49,172 bases of DNA. Origin: Porogramme epimiltina. Lineage: Eukaryota; Basidiomycota; Agaricomycetes; Polyporales; Polyporaceae. Below the pieces are notes generated by a model. The model saw nothing but the letters and a program-made list of their open reading frames with translations. It had not been told where the DNA came from and did not search any database. The stretch is from positions 1 to 49,172 of the forward strand of contig FTLJ01000793.1 in NCBI GenBank assembly GCA_900155495.1, given 5' to 3'. Below, piece after piece: positions 46,091-49,172 of the stretch. Each line of letters starts with the position of its first letter. Positions within the stretch are counted from its first letter, which is position 1. A program made the position numbers and the translations under genes.

Positions 46091-46589
46091 GGACTCAACA
46101 CGAATCACGTATTTTCATAGCGCGAAGGCTCGAGAGTGCGAGCCGCGGTGTCAATCGCTTCTTCCTCCCCTGCACGACGTGAATTTCCGCGGCCCGCTAG
46201 AGCTCCGTCCAGACCGTTATGTGAAGATTATTTTGTGAAGGGCCTATCAATTTGATACATCAGGAAAAACCCATCTGAGTTTGGGCGGCTTTGCACAGCT
46301 TTTGCCGGGTTATAAGCGCTTTGAAGATCCAAAACCGTCAAATTGCGCAAAGTTCCCAAACCTGCCCAACAAGTTGTCGAACTAAGGTCGGGTATCTAGC
46401 CCTAGCTTCAAAGCTCTCTAAAGCTCTTTGGGATCGGGTTTGGGCACACTTTCACAAGCCTTATACTTCTCAAAGCCAGCAAAATGAATCAAACTGGGCT
46501 CCAATTGTACACCAAATGTAGCTCTTGACACCGGCGACGAAAAGCATCCAAATACGGAAGTCAAATCGGTAATCATTGTCATCTAACTA
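46091..46589. other. accessory DNA without a supported gene
   Basis: CpG content returns to normal here. The stretch has short internally repeated words around AAAGCTCTCTAAAGCTCTTTG (46412-46432) but no coding frame, tRNA or recognised repeat family. Confidence 0.4.
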
Positions 46590-47890
46590 CTACATTGCAA
46601 ACAATAATACTACACATTCTAACGCCGCCGAGAGCTGAGGCTGTTGACGCAAAGTCACTAACGGGGAATGGCAACGCACACACGACAACGTACCCCCACA
46701 GGGCGCCCAAATGGCATGCCAGCACACCGTTGTCCTCGATGATACACACCGTAGCGAGCACGGATGGCAAAGGAGCAGGGATGGAGTGGTTCTTCGTAGA
46801 CGGAAGGTCCAGGCGCCCATGGCGACACCTGTCTTCCGATGGCGCGAGCGCCGTGTCGATGCGGAGGGGGGCCTTGTCGGAGACCTGGTCCCTCGCCTCC
46901 TCCTTGGCGACCTCGTCGGCGTTGGTTGTCTGACCAGGTTGCTCGACCTCGCCCTCCTCCGGTTCGGTCTTGACAGAGGCGGCACCAGTGGTGGCAGCAG
47001 CGGCAGCAGCGGCGTCCTTCCGTAGTCACAACTCTTCCTTACACTTGCGCTCGGCCGTATCTTCCTCCCTATGCTTACGCTCCTCTTCTGTCCGCCACTT
47101 CTCCACCTCGCACCTGACCTTCTCCTCAGCCTCCTTCCTCCCCTTCTCCGCCTCATGCAGCTTCACCACGTCCCCTGCTATCCATTCCGTATTCGTCTCC
47201 TCGGTCTCCAACCGTCCATCGCACAGGTGAGCTTAGAGCCTGATGGTAGACGTGAGACTCACGTAGTAACCTCACGGCTGCGGCACGGGTGCCCAGGGAC
47301 CCGGTGCGCCGTGAGCGAGTGCTGGGGTTGTTTACTGCGACGCGGTTGGCCCTAACCGTGGATTCGACACGGCGGGGAGCAGGCCGGCTGAGGGTGGACT
47401 GCTGGAGGGCAGGAGGCCGCCCCCATTCACGCGGCTGTGGGCCATTTGACGCGGGAGACTGGGCGATGGGGCACCCATGGACCTGGCCCCCGTATGCTGA
47501 CTGGGCGGGCCAGTCGGAAGAGGGGTAGGACGATTGGGGGGCGAGGTGGGTGTCGTGGTGGAGGAGGACGGGGCATTGGTGCTCTTGCTTCGAAAGAGAC
47601 TTTTGACGTCGAACTCGGCGGGGGCTTGATGGTAGAAGGAGCCGAGGACGTCGAGGCCGTGGAGGAAGAGGGTGCGGCCGAAGACGAGCCAGAAACGGAG
47701 GAGGTCGCTGCGGCAGACGGCGATGTCCCTATCGAAAAGGGGGTCGTCTGTGAATGGACCTCGCCGTTTGTATTCGCAGGTACGGAGCCGAAGGTCTTGG
47801 TCCTGTCGGGCTTGATCGTTGGAAAGGCCGCGGGGGAGGACGATATGGGTGCGGCGACACCGTCGATGGACCCGAACGTCACCGATGAGC
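46590..47890 (-). pseudogene. eIF4G-like N-terminal fragment, broken
   Basis: Three minus-strand frames together resemble the N-terminal third of fungal eIF4G, the scaffold of cap-dependent initiation. Transcript order: SSVTFGSIDGVAAPISSSPA and KTFGSVPANT in one frame; after a frameshift near 47610, FDVKSLFRSKSTNAPSSS to SNPRLGPTASQ, ending in a stop at 47332; VPQP, a stop where Trp is expected, GYYV; a Lys/Glu coiled coil at about 47211-47030; then PLRIDTALAP, GRLDLPST and PAPLPSVLATVCIIED, which ends before the MIF4G domain. The usual ATARIIED appears as ATVCIIED, explained by two CpG-to-TpG changes. Family identity is from memory of the motifs and is moderate. Confidence 0.45.
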
Positions 47891-47942
47891 CTGGGGGCGT
47901 GTGAGGTCGTTCGAGGCGGTGCACGAGGAAGGGGCGACGCAC

Positions 47943-48185
47943 CAGTTTTAATGAACTCATTGGAGTCCGTGCCCCTACGCCATCCTAGAACTACGCGCGT
48001 CATCCCAAAGTATTCCATAGCCTTGAGCGGGTTGTCGGTGACGGAGGAGTGGAAGGGGAAGGAGCGGGGGGTTGAGATCGGGTCGAAGTCTTCACTGGCC
48101 GGTCCTTTGCCTAAGCCGACTTTGACGAAAGCCGGGACGACGTCTTTGGTGTAGATGCCGTGGACGATTTGCTCATTCTGGGGGC
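47943..48185 (-). other. open exon-like segment joined to the eIF4G-like fragment
   Basis: The minus strand is open for about 80 codons with ordinary amino-acid use (QIVHGIYTKDVVPAFVKVGL, DPISTPRSFPFHSS, KAMEYFGMTRVVLGW). It is preceded by a CCCCCAG acceptor and ends at a GTGCGT donor; the 52-nt intron 47942-47891 would join it in frame to TGSSVTFGSID of the next entry. I do not recognise the sequence. It may be an upstream exon of the same decayed gene or part of another gene. Confidence 0.4.
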
Positions 48186-48589
48186 CAAGGGTGAGGAGCT
48201 ATGGGACCGGTTGCGAAAGGAGTGCGCACGAAATGCATCGATGGGTGTGATTGATAATTGTATGGGCGGCGCCGCGTGAAGGCGCGTCGTGAATGCGGAC
48301 TTGCCTGCGAGGTCGAGATCGGGGACAAGCCTGGGTACTGAATGGCCGACGAACTAGATGTTGCCCGGGTAGAGGATAGATACGAGCAACGATATGAGGC
48401 CATTAGAGAGGAGAGCAAGGACGGCGCGGGGAGATGGTGGAGGCGGCGGGGACGAAGAGGGACGAAGACGGGAGCAGGGCTAGCGCTGCAAGCGCCCGGG
48501 CGAGTTCCGGCGTCTACTGACTTGCGCTTGTCGTCTTCTTCCTTCCCTTGTTGCCCTCCCCTCTTCGTTCTCTTCGCCTCCTTGCCAAC

Positions 48590-48870
48590 CTCCTCCTCCT
48601 CTCCACGAAAGTCAAAACGGCCCACGCCCAAGCCTGCTGCAAAGCCCCCCTCCTAGCTCCAGTGAGGAGCCCTCAGACCCGGACTCGGAGTCCGAGTCTG
48701 ACGAGAAGCCTGCAGCGAAGGCTGCCAATGGCAAGGTATGTAGTGTGTCGTTGCGCAGAGATGTGGAAAATGATGGCAAGTACGTAGGTGACCGCTGCGA
48801 GCGGAGCTCTTCGTTGGAAGAGAGTAGGGACTCTGAGTCTGCAAGAAGACACCTCGTCCTCGCTGCCCCA
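48590..48870 (+). pseudogene. nucleolin/Srp40-like acidic-serine fragment, broken
   Basis: The plus strand encodes KSKRPTPKPAAKPP, a stop, then in another frame SSEEPSDPDSESESDEKPAA and KAANGK followed by a GTATGT donor, and after a possible acceptor at about 48787 SSSLEESRDSESA before the frame changes again. Alternating acidic-serine and Lys/Pro/Ala blocks are typical of Srp40/Nopp140 and Nsr1/Gar2 nucleolar proteins. Low complexity makes the assignment weak. Confidence 0.3.
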
Positions 48871-49172
48871 CCCCGTCCTGCCCCGGTCTTGCGTCGGGCT
48901 CAAGACGGCCCCGCTGCGGGCGCCATGACTCCCAACACACGCACGACGGTCGTCGTCTGTCTTGCGGCCGCCCGCGCTCAGTGATCACGTCGTCGCTGCC
49001 TCCACCTGCAGCTGGTGCAACTCGGTGCGCGTGCGGGGCGACGGTGATTTCTCTGCGATTCCCTCATCCACGACATATCGCCTCGCCCCGTTGAATACGT
49101 CAAGCTTGGGAACGGCCAGGCCCCCGTTCCCGGCATTTCTCCGTCGCAGGCCTGCACGCAACGCCTTCCGTC
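48871..49172. other. right edge, no supported gene
   Basis: GC-rich DNA open in more than one frame. I recognise no conserved domain, RNA gene or repeat. A gene beginning to the right of the window could extend into it. Confidence 0.35.

Overview
The window is nuclear DNA of a filamentous basidiomycete, most likely an Agaricomycete. It is GC-rich with dense, intron-rich genes; almost every intron is about 48-70 nt and ends in a pyrimidine tract and AG after a CTAAC/CTGAC-like branch site. The gene content is typical fungal housekeeping plus a Zn2Cys6 regulator and a homeodomain regulator. I rebuilt 21 protein genes by hand, joining exons so that frame and conserved motifs continue across junctions. 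All exon coordinates are my own splice predictions.

Layout. 1-3020 (+): Zn2Cys6 transcription factor, cut by the left edge. 3783-5022 (-): J-domain protein. 5789-7113 (-): CobW/G3E GTPase. 7362-8589 (-): splicing factor Saf4/CCDC130, divergent from RPS20 (8870-9425, +). 10099-12029 (-): eIF4B, divergent from Arp2/3 subunit ARPC2 (12286-13586, +). 14369-16276 (-): homeodomain factor with a 2.5 kb gene-free upstream region. 18797-20237 (-): U1-70K, divergent from COX10 (20676-21992, +). 22075-22962 (-): ZNF830-like protein. 23263-25093 (-): citrate synthase, divergent from TRM8 (25489-26496, +). 26594-27517 (-): exosome subunit RRP41, divergent from NPT1 (27774-29613, +). 29726-30627 (-): SH3 protein, divergent from pICln (30764-31675, +). 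31769-38188 (-): a 1980-residue FG nucleoporin Nup159/Nup214, divergent from an inositol polyphosphate 5-phosphatase (38581-41877, +). 42149-42743 (-): COX12, divergent from PRP18 (42999-44365, +).

From about 44.2 kb the sequence changes character. A stretch of about 1.9 kb (44190-46090) is AT-rich and almost free of CpG. It overlaps the last exons of PRP18 and holds a decayed tRNA-like unit with A box, B box and a T7 terminator. After it (46.1-49.2 kb) CpG returns, but the coding-like pieces are broken: an N-terminal eIF4G-like fragment with frameshift and stop, and a nucleolin/Srp40-like acidic-serine fragment. I read this end as an accessory junction where old gene copies and a methylated repeat have decayed.

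How the genes relate: there is no metabolic cluster. Five genes act in splicing or snRNP biogenesis (Saf4, U1-70K, ZNF830-like, pICln, PRP18), and others act in RNA metabolism or translation (eIF4B, RPS20, TRM8, RRP41, and Nup159 in mRNA export) or mitochondrial respiration (COX10, COX12, CIT1). Most sit as head-to-head pairs sharing 136-440 bp promoters and converge with 80-270 bp between stops. The most unusual features are the CpG desert leaking into PRP18, a surplus of GC-AG introns (5 of about 95, three of them in splicing-factor genes), and many start-codon-proximal introns.
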